Source of the DNA: Synergistaceae bacterium
Lineage (GTDB): Bacteria; Synergistota; Synergistia; Synergistales; Synergistaceae
DNA: 12,028 nt
Reading direction: 5' to 3'
Assembly (NCBI GenBank): GCA_031290815.1
Contig: JAISLO010000247.1
Span: forward strand, 1-12,028
Shown in pieces: positions 6,514 to 12,028 of the stretch. The position numbers and the translations under genes were made by a program. The notes beneath the pieces were generated by a model. That model had not been told where the DNA came from and searched no databases. It was given only the letters and a program-made list of their open reading frames with translations. Numbering within the stretch: position 1 is the first letter of the stretch; each line of letters starts with the position of its first letter.

Positions 6514-8466
6514 ATGAGCTGGCTCAGAAAACTCTACGACACGTATGAGAAGACGAAGCACATGAACTTTTCGGGAGAGGATTCCCCTCCCCTCCCGTTG
6601 GGTCACGCATATAAGCAGGCACATATTGAGATCACGGTTGACGGAGACGGCAATTTTTTGAGGGCATCTGTCGTAAAGAAGGAGGAGACGCGCATACCTG
6701 TGACCGAAATCTCGTCATGCCGTACCAGTAACGGAGCTCCACACCCTCTTTGCGATAAAATCCAGTATGTCGCGGGGGATTACACTGATTGTGGAGGAGA
6801 GAAAAGGAATTATTTCGATGATTTCAAAAGTGGCGCTGAGGCATTAGACGGCTATCTCACTATTCTTAACAAGTGGCGAGAGGCGTCAGGAAATCATCCT
6901 AAATTGCGAGCGGTGCATGAATATGTGAAAAAACGCCGCGTAGTCCGCGACCTGGTAGACGAGAAGGCGCTTTATCTTGACGATAGGAAACGCCTGATGA
7001 AGTCGTGGCCGGATAGGGAAGGTGAACCGGCAATATTTAAGGTACTGACTAAAAAATCGGGCAAGATTGATCAGGGAGACGCTTTTGTGAGATGGAGAGT
7101 CAGCGTCCCAGGCGATCGCGAAGACAGGGTGTGGTGCGATGAGGAACTCGCAGAATCCTGGATCCGGTACAATATGTCACTTCAGGAAAACAAGGGACTC
7201 TGCTTCGTCATTGGAGAGGTCTCGGCACTGGGTTCCCTTCACCCGGCCAGAATAAGGCATGAAGCGGATGGTGCCAAACTTATCTCATCAAATGACGATT
7301 CTGGCTTCACGTATCGAGGTCGTTTCACCGACTCTAATCAGGCGTGTTCTATAGGCTATGAGGCGAGTCAAAAAGCTCACAACGCTCTGCGCTGGCTTGT
7401 CAGGCGGCAAGGCTGGCATAATGACAGTCAGGTGATAGTGGCGTGGGAGGTCTCCGGCAAAAGCGTTCCAAAGTTAATGGAAAACTCGTCTGACGCATCG
7501 TTGAGTGAATTCATGGCAAAGGAGGGAATTGACTTTTCGTCATTTGAGAGCGAGGAGTACAGCGGGGACATGGGACAGGCGTATGCGAGGCAGCTCAACA
7601 AAAAAATCGGCGGCTACAGGGCAGAGCTTGGCGACAGAGGTGATATAGTTGTAATGGCCATGGACTCGTCCACGCCGGGGCGCATGGCGATCACTTATTA
7701 TCGAGAGTTGAGCGGGTCGGAATTTCTCGCCCGCGTCGAAAAATGGCACGAGTCATACGCATGGTTTCAAAATTATAAAAAGGATTTAAGATTCGTTGGG
7801 GCCCCGTCTCCTAAGGATATAGCGGCGGCAGCGTATGGACGAAGGCTGGACGCAAAGTTATGCAAATCGGCAGTGTCGAGGATCCTCCCATGTATCGTAG
7901 ACGACCTGCCGATCTCAAAGGACCTCGAAAAGTCAGTATTCAAAAGAACTATAAACCGTGTCTCGCTTGAATTCTGGGAGTGGGAGAAAAATCTGGGGAT
8001 CTCCTGCGGTTTATACAGGGGATTGCATAGGAGGGAGAATTACAAGATGGCGTTGGAACCTGAGAGGAGATCGAGGGACTATCTGTATGGCCGTCTGTTG
8101 GCGGCGGCAGAATGGACGGAACAGATTGCTCTGTTTGTTGCAAATGAGAGAAGGGATACGAACGCCGCTAAACTCTTGCATCGCTTTGCGGAAAAGCCAT
8201 TTTCGACATGGAGGCAGATGGAGCTTGCGCTAATTCCGTATAAGTCCAGATTGCGCGGTTCTCGCGCGCCGTTTCTGAATAATATGGATAACCTGATGGA
8301 CGAGATACACGGCATGTTTGATGCGGATGATTATACAGACAACTCGCCATTGTCTGGAGAATTTCTCCTCGGCTACCACTGCCAGAGGCGTGATCTCAAG
8401 TCAAAGGCGAAGGATAATCCAAATATGGAAGACGATATTGATATTGATCAGGAGAGGGAGGACTAG
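6514..8466 (+). CDS. cas8c: Cas8c (Csd1), large subunit of type I-C Cascade
   Basis: From ATG 6514 the protein has 650 residues. The open frame extends 21 bases further up, to 6493, but MSWLRKLYDTYE is the standard Csd1 N-terminus and GGAGGAGGG at 6497-6505 is correctly spaced for 6514. Cas8c recognises the PAM (TTC in studied I-C systems) and helps open the target DNA. The order after cas5c (1-bp gap) and before cas7 (3-bp gap) is the canonical I-C layout. The C-terminal part, from about residue 512, is the helical region that is also made separately as Cas11c from an internal start. It is acidic at the end (MEDDIDIDQERED). I can assign no catalytic residues, as expected for this family. The length is slightly above the common 570-620. 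Confidence 0.95.
   Translation: MSWLRKLYDTYEKTKHMNFSGEDSPPLPLGHAYKQAHIEITVDGDGNFLRASVVKKEETRIPVTEISSCRTSNGAPHPLCDKIQYVAGDYTDCGGEKRNYFDDFKSGAEALDGYLTILNKWREASGNHPKLRAVHEYVKKRRVVRDLVDEKALYLDDRKRLMKSWPDREGEPAIFKVLTKKSGKIDQGDAFVRWRVSVPGDREDRVWCDEELAESWIRYNMSLQENKGLCFVIGEVSALGSLHPARIRHEADGAKLISSNDDSGFTYRGRFTDSNQACSIGYEASQKAHNALRWLVRRQGWHNDSQVIVAWEVSGKSVPKLMENSSDASLSEFMAKEGIDFSSFESEEYSGDMGQAYARQLNKKIGGYRAELGDRGDIVVMAMDSSTPGRMAITYYRELSGSEFLARVEKWHESYAWFQNYKKDLRFVGAPSPKDIAAAAYGRRLDAKLCKSAVSRILPCIVDDLPISKDLEKSVFKRTINRVSLEFWEWEKNLGISCGLYRGLHRRENYKMALEPERRSRDYLYGRLLAAAEWTEQIALFVANERRDTNAAKLLHRFAEKPFSTWRQMELALIPYKSRLRGSRAPFLNNMDNLMDEIHGMFDADDYTDNSPLSGEFLLGYHCQRRDLKSKAKDNPNMEDDIDIDQERED
8047..8466 (+). 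CDS. cas11c: Cas11c small subunit, internal translation start within cas8c
   Basis: An internal ATG at 8047 is in frame with cas8c (codon 512) and has AGGAGGGAG at 8029-8037, nine bases upstream, a ribosome binding site as strong as any in the operon. It would give a 139-residue protein beginning MALEPERRSRDYLYGRLLAAAE and running to the cas8c stop. Type I-C systems are known to make Cas11c this way, at about 120-140 residues. Several Cas11c copies form the inner belly of Cascade and stabilise the R-loop and the non-target strand. The start falls just before the conserved YLYGRLLA helix, where I-C internal starts are expected. What I see is the site and frame; expression is inferred. Confidence 0.8.
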   Translation: MALEPERRSRDYLYGRLLAAAEWTEQIALFVANERRDTNAAKLLHRFAEKPFSTWRQMELALIPYKSRLRGSRAPFLNNMDNLMDEIHGMFDADDYTDNSPLSGEFLLGYHCQRRDLKSKAKDNPNMEDDIDIDQERED

Positions 8467-8469
8467 ACA

Positions 8470-9318
8470 ATGCCGCTCAGCAGGAAGATTGACTTCGCGG
8501 TTATTTTTACGGTGAAAAACGCCAATCCGAACGGAGATCCGTTGAACAGCAACCGCCCGCGGATATGTGACGACGGAAAGGGCGAGGTTACGGACGTATG
8601 CATAAAGCGCAAGCTGCGCGACCGCATACTCGAATTGAGTCAAAAAAAAGGCGCTAAGCCGGGTTTGGTGACCTTCGTACAATCCGACGACAGGAAGATC
8701 GACGATGCCACTTCCCTCAAGGACCGGGCGGAGAAGGCCCTCGGAAAAGATCTTGGCGAAGTGGATATTGTGAATGAAGCGTGCGAGAAGTGGTTCGATG
8801 TGAGGGCATTTGGTCAGCTCTTCGCGTATAAAGGTAAGAAAAAAGGAGACGGCACAGGCGTCTCAGTTGGAATCCGCGGCCCCGTGACGATTCAGTCGGC
8901 TTTCTCAGTCGAGCCGGTGAACATTACGAGCACACAGATAACAAAGAGCGTGAGCGGGGAAGATGGAAAGGACGGCAATAAAGCATCTGACACGATGGGG
9001 ATGAAGCACAGGGTTGACAGTGCAGTGTACGTATTCTTCGGCAGCATGAACCCGCAACTTTCGGAAAGGACGGGATTCTCTGACGAGGACGCGAAGGTGA
9101 TAAAGAGTGTGCTCCCCAGAATATTCGAAAACGACGCGTCATCGGCAAGGCCGGAGGGTAGCATGGGGGTTCACAAACTGTTCTGGTGGGAACACAACTG
9201 CAAGTCTGGACAGTATTCATCGGCAAAAGTTCACGGTTCGCTGAAGGTCAACGGTGACGGCAGTTACAGCCTGACGAATCTTGATGGACTTGTGCCGGAA
9301 GAGATCGATGGCTTCTGA
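8470..9318 (+). CDS. cas7c: Cas7c (Csd2), Cascade backbone subunit
   Basis: The 282-residue protein is typical in length for Csd2. It opens with strand 'IDFAVIFTVKNANPNGDPLNSNRPR' (7-31), which includes the NPNGDP hallmark. It then has 'WFDVRAFGQLFA' (108-119), 'GPVTIQSAFSVEPV' (137-150) and 'MGMKHRVDSAVYVFFGS' (176-192), all conserved in the family. Multiple Cas7 copies polymerise along the crRNA spacer to form the Cascade filament. The ATG at 8470 lies 3 bp after the cas8c stop, and the purine-rich end of cas8c (GAGAGGGAGGAC) acts as its ribosome binding site. No signs of damage. Confidence 0.96.
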   Translation: MPLSRKIDFAVIFTVKNANPNGDPLNSNRPRICDDGKGEVTDVCIKRKLRDRILELSQKKGAKPGLVTFVQSDDRKIDDATSLKDRAEKALGKDLGEVDIVNEACEKWFDVRAFGQLFAYKGKKKGDGTGVSVGIRGPVTIQSAFSVEPVNITSTQITKSVSGEDGKDGNKASDTMGMKHRVDSAVYVFFGSMNPQLSERTGFSDEDAKVIKSVLPRIFENDASSARPEGSMGVHKLFWWEHNCKSGQYSSAKVHGSLKVNGDGSYSLTNLDGLVPEEIDGF

Positions 9319-9332
9319 ATTTTATAGATAAT

Positions 9333-10004
9333 ATGTTTTCCGATGACGATCTGCTCTCAATCTCTGGACTGCAGCATCTGATGTTCTGCGAGCGCCAATG
9401 GTCGCTGATTCACATGGAGCAGGAGTGGAGTGACAACGTTCTCACGGTGGAGGGCAGACAGATCCATGAATATGTGCATGAACCAGGTTCCGGATCTCGG
9501 TCGGGAGTTGTTATGCTGCGAAGCCTCAGTTTGAGATCATCAGAACTCGGGTTGTACGGTGTCGCTGACATGGTCGAGTTTCATCGCTGCGACGACGGCG
9601 CGGAGATCGTTGGACATTCAGGCAGGTGGATGCCATACCCTGTTGAATACAAGCGCGGCGGCAAACGCTGCGGACGTCCTGACGAGGTTCAGGTCTGCGC
9701 GCAGGCGCTGTGTCTCGAGGAGATGTTTGGTTTGCATATAGCCTTCGGGGCTGTCTACTATGACAAACCCCGAAGGCGAGTAGATGTCGAGATATCGGAG
9801 GCATTGAGGAAGGAGCTCAAAGCTCTATGCGCGAGGGCAAGACAGCTGTACGATTTCGCCGACCGTCCCACCCCCAACATAGGGAAACACTGCAAGAATT
9901 GTTCGCTTGTCGGTGAATGCATGCCGGATGTGATTGCCAAGGACAGGTCCGCAGCATACATGTCGGGTATCCTGAGGGATATCTCGGCCTCACTGGAGTA
10001 CTGA
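9333..10004 (+). CDS. cas4: Cas4, RecB-like exonuclease with 4Fe-4S cluster
   Basis: The 223-residue protein carries the PD-(D/E)XK core: H45 (GRQIH), D79 (GVADMVEF), E105 and K107 (PVEYKRG), and the helix 'RPDEVQVCAQALCLEEM' (115-131). Four cysteines for the Fe-S cluster are in place: C19 (FCERQW) and C187, C190 and C196 near the end (CKNCSLVGEC). Cas4 works with Cas1-Cas2 to trim prespacers and pick those with a correct PAM and orientation, so this locus should acquire spacers next to TTC. The 14 bases before the ATG (9319-9332) are AT-rich and hold no clear Shine-Dalgarno sequence, in contrast with its neighbours, which may keep its level low. Confidence 0.95.
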   Translation: MFSDDDLLSISGLQHLMFCERQWSLIHMEQEWSDNVLTVEGRQIHEYVHEPGSGSRSGVVMLRSLSLRSSELGLYGVADMVEFHRCDDGAEIVGHSGRWMPYPVEYKRGGKRCGRPDEVQVCAQALCLEEMFGLHIAFGAVYYDKPRRRVDVEISEALRKELKALCARARQLYDFADRPTPNIGKHCKNCSLVGECMPDVIAKDRSAAYMSGILRDISASLEY

Positions 10005-10005
10005 A

Positions 10006-11031
10006 GTGAGGCATTTGCTCAATACCATGTTCGTTACAACTCAGGGAGCGTGGCTGTCGCTCGAAGGCGAATGTGTGGTAATTCACTTCAACAAGGAGAA
10101 CATTAAGAAATTCCCGATTCACATAATGGAGTCGATCCTCTGTTTTGGGAGGGTGAGCGCAACTCCGCCGGTGATGGGATTTTGCGCAACAAAAGGAGTG
10201 CCGATATCTTTTTTCACCGAACAGGGACGATACCTCGCAAGGGTGGACGGGCCTGTGCGGGGCAACGTCCTGCTTCGGAGGCAACAGTACCGCCTCGCGG
10301 ATGACAAGGTCGCCTCCTTGGCCATAGCAAGGAGCATACTCGTGGCCAAGATAGCGAACAGCAGGAGCGTTTTGATGCGTTTTGCCAGAGAGAACGATAC
10401 AGAGCTTTCATCGCTGACAGCAGCCATAAACTACCTTGGCTACCTGACACAAGATTTACAGAGATGCAACAATATTGAAGTGTTGCGCGGTAAGGAGGGA
10501 GATGCAGCAAAGACTTATTTCGGGGTGTTTGACAATATGATATTGTCAAACAAGGAATATTTTCACTTTGCTGATAGAAGCAGGCGTCCTCCAATGGACG
10601 AGGTCAACGCTATGTTGTCGTTCGTTTATTCGATGCTCGCTCACGATGTTGCGTCCGCACTTGAGGGAGTGGGACTCGACCCTGCTGTTGGATACCTGCA
10701 CAAGGATAGGCCAGGCCGCCCAAGCCTGGCCCTTGACCTCATGGAGGAGTTTCGTTCGTGGTTTGCGGATAGGCTTGTACTATCGGTGATAAATAGGAAA
10801 CAGGTCAATCCGGAAGGTTTCAGCCGGGCCGAGAATGGGTCGGTCTCAATGGACGAGGCGACTAGAAAAACGGTGATTGCGGCATGGCACTCTCGAAAAC
10901 AGGATGAACTCACTCATCCATTCACCGGCGATAAGGTGCAAATCGGCCTGATCCCCCATATTCAGGCAAGATTGCTGGCGAGACATATAAGAGGTGACAT
11001 GGAACTGTATCCACCCTATGTCTGGAAGTAG
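10006..11031 (+). CDS. cas1: Cas1 integrase
   Basis: The 341-residue protein starts with GTG at 10006, giving MRHLLNTMFVTTQGAWLSLEGE, the standard I-C Cas1 start. GGAG at 9995-9998, inside the end of cas4, serves as ribosome binding site, and the gap to cas4 is 1 bp. The metal ligands are present: E164 (RGKEGDAA), H232 (GYLHKD) and E247/E248 (LDLMEEFR). With Cas2, Cas1 integrates prespacers at the leader-proximal repeat. The C-terminus ends YPPYVWK, the usual family ending, so the gene is complete and probably active. Confidence 0.97.
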   Translation: MRHLLNTMFVTTQGAWLSLEGECVVIHFNKENIKKFPIHIMESILCFGRVSATPPVMGFCATKGVPISFFTEQGRYLARVDGPVRGNVLLRRQQYRLADDKVASLAIARSILVAKIANSRSVLMRFARENDTELSSLTAAINYLGYLTQDLQRCNNIEVLRGKEGDAAKTYFGVFDNMILSNKEYFHFADRSRRPPMDEVNAMLSFVYSMLAHDVASALEGVGLDPAVGYLHKDRPGRPSLALDLMEEFRSWFADRLVLSVINRKQVNPEGFSRAENGSVSMDEATRKTVIAAWHSRKQDELTHPFTGDKVQIGLIPHIQARLLARHIRGDMELYPPYVWK

Positions 11032-11041
11032 GTGAGCGTTT

Positions 11042-11332
11042 ATGATGGTCCTAATTACATACGACGTCAACACATCCGGAGATGGAGGCGCCAGACGTTT
11101 GCGAAAGGTGGCAAAGCTTTGTGAGAATTTTGGGCAGCGGGTTCAGAATTCCGTTTTCGAATGTCTGGTTGATCCAGCGCAATGGGCCGACCTCAGGCAT
11201 AAACTGGAAAAGGAGATAGACTCTGATCATGACAGTCTGCGCTATTATTATCTTGGAGCCAATTGGAAAAGGCGTGTCGAACATATTGGCGCAAAGGAAA
11301 CTTATGACCCCGAGGGATTGATAATATTATAA
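11042..11332 (+). CDS. cas2: Cas2
   Basis: The 96-residue protein begins MMVLITYDVNT with D8 in the conserved YDV motif and continues with RRLRKVAKLCENFGQRVQNSVFE (18-40), the core of I-C-type Cas2. It is the central dimer of the Cas1-Cas2 integrase. ATG 11042 is directly followed by a second ATG (11045); both are possible. AGGTGAG just upstream (11031-11037), overlapping the end of the cas1 stop codon, is the likely ribosome binding site, and the gap to cas1 is 10 bp. It is the last gene of the operon; the leader follows with no obvious intrinsic terminator. Confidence 0.96.
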   Translation: MMVLITYDVNTSGDGGARRLRKVAKLCENFGQRVQNSVFECLVDPAQWADLRHKLEKEIDSDHDSLRYYYLGANWKRRVEHIGAKETYDPEGLIIL

Positions 11333-11357
11333 TAAAGTGTCTGCGCGAACCTAAAGC

Positions 11358-11366
11358 TGATATAAT
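11358..11366 (+). promoter_or_regulatory. Extended -10 promoter in the leader
   Basis: TGATATAAT is a perfect extended -10 (TGnTATAAT). I see no good -35 at 16-18 bp (TGTCTG at 11338-11343), which extended -10 promoters can do without. Transcription would start near 11373, just before the palindrome at 11377-11390, and run through both repeat-like elements toward the array. Confidence 0.55.
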
Positions 11367-11368
11367 GA

Positions 11369-11405
11369 ATATCTAATGGGAATATTCCCAGAGTTGGATT
11401 GAGGC
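11369..11405 (+). repeat. Degenerate repeat-like element 1 (palindrome + handle-like tail)
   Basis: TGGGAATATTCCCA (11377-11390) is a perfect 14-bp palindrome, able to form a 5-bp stem with a 4-nt loop. It is followed at once by GAGTTGGATT (11391-11400), 7 of 10 to GAGTTGAAAC at the end of the array repeat. An overlapping register, TGGATTGAGGC (11395-11405), matches the 11-nt handle TGAGTTGAAAC at 7 of 11, all four differences being purine transitions. The stem sequence itself is unrelated to the array repeat. I see a hairpin-plus-handle shape, not sequence identity, so the call is an inference. Confidence 0.45.
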
Positions 11406-11435
11406 AGTATTTGTGGTATTCGTGTCGGTTATGAG

Positions 11436-11467
11436 TTCCGCGCTCAAGGTACCTTGACAATTGAAAC
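11436..11467 (+). repeat. Degenerate repeat-like element 2 (palindrome + handle)
   Basis: TCAAGGTACCTTGA (11444-11457) is a second perfect 14-bp palindrome, directly followed by CAATTGAAAC (11458-11467). This is 8 of 10 to the repeat's end GAGTTGAAAC, with an unbroken TTGAAAC. It lies exactly 67 bp after element 1, matching the array period of 64-67. It has the same 5-bp stem and 4-nt loop as element 1 but a different stem sequence, so shape is shared rather than sequence. Confidence 0.5.
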
Positions 11468-11485
11468 GAGTTAAGAGGAGAAATC

Positions 11486-11560
11486 ATGAGCCAAAAGGTT
11501 GAAAAAAAACAGGTACGCGATATAATAACTCTTATAGCAGAAAGAATCAGTGTTTTATAA
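11486..11560 (+). CDS. Small ORF in the leader, 24 codons, strong ribosome binding site
   Basis: ATG 11486 follows AAGAGGAG (11473-11480) by five bases, a near-ideal Shine-Dalgarno sequence. The frame reads MSQKVEKKQVRD, then ITLIAERISVL, and stops at TAA 11558-11560, eight bases short of the first repeat. The peptide has a Lys-rich first half and a hydrophobic second half that could form an amphipathic helix. Three ATA codons fall within five positions, but ATA is common in neighbouring genes. I recognise no family. The same bases also contain the probable array promoter, so the ORF may be incidental. If real, it would be read from the 11358 promoter, because the 11499 promoter starts inside it. 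Confidence 0.3.
   Translation: MSQKVEKKQVRDIITLIAERISVL
11499..11526 (+). promoter_or_regulatory. Probable pre-crRNA promoter
   Basis: TTGAAA (11499-11504, 5 of 6) and a perfect TATAAT (11521-11526) are separated by 16 bp. Transcription would start near 11533, about 35 bases before the first repeat at 11568, a normal layout for a CRISPR leader promoter. It is the best sigma-70-type match I found in the window. Confidence 0.65.
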
Positions 11561-11567
11561 GCATGCT

Positions 11568-12028
11568 GTCGCGCCCCACGCGGGCGCGTGAGTTGAAACG
11601 TTTGGTTGGTCCGGGATAACATCGATACCCTGCCGTCGCGCCCCACGCGGGCGCGTGAGTTGAAACTTTTATGTGCTATTGTAATGCGCGGTGAGTGGAG
11701 TCGCGCCCCACGCGGGCGCGTGAGTTGAAACCTGACCGTCACGGTTCCGAACCCGCCGGATGGGTCGCGCCCCACGCGGGCGCGTGAGTTGAAACAACCG
11801 ACGTGCCTATTTATCCGGGCGATGGATTAGTCGCGCCCCACGCGGGCGCGTGAGTTGAAACGAAGAGGCCATGTACCAGACTGAGGACGGCAAGTCGCGC
11901 CCCACGCGGGCGCGTGAGTTGAAACTATTCATTTTTGTTACCTCCTTTTAGGTTTTTACGTCGCGCCCCACGCGGGCGCGTGAGTTGAAACGATAAAAGA
12001 CTCCGACCACTCCGCAAAATCGGCGTCG
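11568..12028 (+). CRISPR. Type I-C CRISPR array, 7 full repeats and the start of an 8th (continues past window)
   Basis: The 32-bp repeats are at 11568-11599, 11635-11666, 11700-11731, 11764-11795, 11830-11861, 11894-11925 and 11960-11991. All seven are identical; GTCG at 12025-12028 begins the next. Spacers are 35, 33, 32, 34, 32, 34 and 33 bp. Within the repeat, CGCGCCC (bases 3-9) pairs with GGGCGCG (15-21) around loop CACGC, leaving an 11-nt 3' tail TGAGTTGAAAC. This is the expected I-C form, where Cas5c cuts after base 21. All spacers are different. Uniform repeats and an intact adaptation module point to an active, leader-proximal array end. Confidence 0.99.
11926..11959 (+). other. Spacer 6, resembles a translation start site on its reverse strand
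   Basis: This AT-rich 34-bp spacer differs in composition from the others. Its reverse complement contains AGGAGGT (from 11946-11940), seven bases, then ATG (from 11932-11930). That is a textbook ribosome binding site and start codon, so the protospacer probably covers the beginning of a gene in a low-GC virus or plasmid. Confidence 0.55.

Larger units (their letters stand above)
11333..11567 (+). other. CRISPR leader region (235 bp)
   Basis: This AT-rich stretch lies between cas2 and the first repeat, on the side where type I-C leaders lie. It contains an extended -10 promoter (11358-11366), two perfect 14-bp palindromes (11377-11390 and 11444-11457) with repeat-like flanks, a 24-codon ORF (11486-11560) and a near-consensus promoter (11499-11526). 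The final bases before the first repeat are GCATGCT (11561-11567), where spacer integration should occur. Confidence 0.8.

Noticed and set aside
11454..11459. Perfect TTGACA in the leader
   Set aside because: No -10 at 15-19 bp downstream (GGAGAA at 17 bp); it lies in the second palindrome and its handle-like tail.
11468..11505. A third degenerate repeat at GTTGAAA (11498-11504) forming a second pseudospacer
   Set aside because: There is no hairpin before it, and the TTGAAA is better explained as the -35 of the array promoter; the preceding stretch showed no match to TTC-flanked sites upstream of cas3.
11302..11775. A 157-codon minus-strand ORF across the leader and first repeats
   Set aside because: The frame owes its length to the GC-rich repeat being open in that frame (recurring QLTRPRGAR); it has no ribosome binding site and overlaps cas2 and the array.
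1..12028. tRNA/rRNA genes, insertion sequences or attachment sites flanking the CRISPR block
   Set aside because: I saw no transposase, no terminal inverted or target-site repeats, and no tRNA-like cloverleaf in the gaps.

Overview
The window is a chromosomal segment of an anaerobe-like Gram-negative-type bacterium. It joins a housekeeping cluster (1-3122) to a complete type I-C CRISPR-Cas locus (about 3123-12028), and all real genes lie on the + strand. GC is moderate, and AGG and ATA codons are common. A stringent-response gene, dtd, a YcbL-like hydrolase and a divergent LpxB-like glycosyltransferase sit in one run, which together with the codon habits made me think of Synergistota. That assignment is an inference from memory and is weak; no rRNA gene or clear marker is present.

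Region 1 (1-3122): the 3' end of a RelA/SpoT gene (ACT domain), dtd, a glyoxalase-II-type metallo-beta-lactamase-fold hydrolase, an LpxB-like protein with a GTG start, and an unrecognised 158-residue protein with a TTG start and a coiled-coil-like N-terminus.

Region 2 (3123-3309): 187 bp holding an imperfect 16-17 bp hairpin (3168-3218) and a plausible promoter (3267-3296) just ahead of cas3.

Region 3 (3310-11332): the tightly packed operon cas3-cas5c-cas8c-cas7-cas4-cas1-cas2 (gaps 1-14 bp), with catalytic residues intact wherever I could check. Cas5c matures the crRNA (there is no cas6). Cas5c, Cas8c, Cas7 and Cas11c form Cascade. Cas3 degrades the target. Cas4, Cas1 and Cas2 acquire spacers. 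A strong internal ribosome binding site inside cas8c marks a probable separate cas11c product (8047-8466).

Region 4 (11333-11567): the leader. It is richer than expected. It has an extended -10 promoter, then two different but perfect 14-bp palindromes exactly 67 bp apart (the CRISPR period here is 64-67), each followed by a handle-like sequence resembling the repeat's 3' end. It also has a near-consensus promoter 42 bp before the array, and a 24-codon ORF with a strong Shine-Dalgarno sequence that overlies that promoter. The palindrome-plus-handle units look like two degenerate repeats around a 35-38 nt pseudospacer. A 10-nt stretch near the start of that pseudospacer matches, 9 of 10, a TTC-flanked site on the probable cas3 -10 element. 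This suggests a crRNA-like RNA that could make Cascade repress its own operon (CreR/CreTA-like logic). It is a hypothesis from inspection, with a 2-nt register problem stated below.

Region 5 (11568-12028): seven identical 32-bp repeats with 32-35 bp spacers, and the first four bases of an eighth repeat at the window edge.
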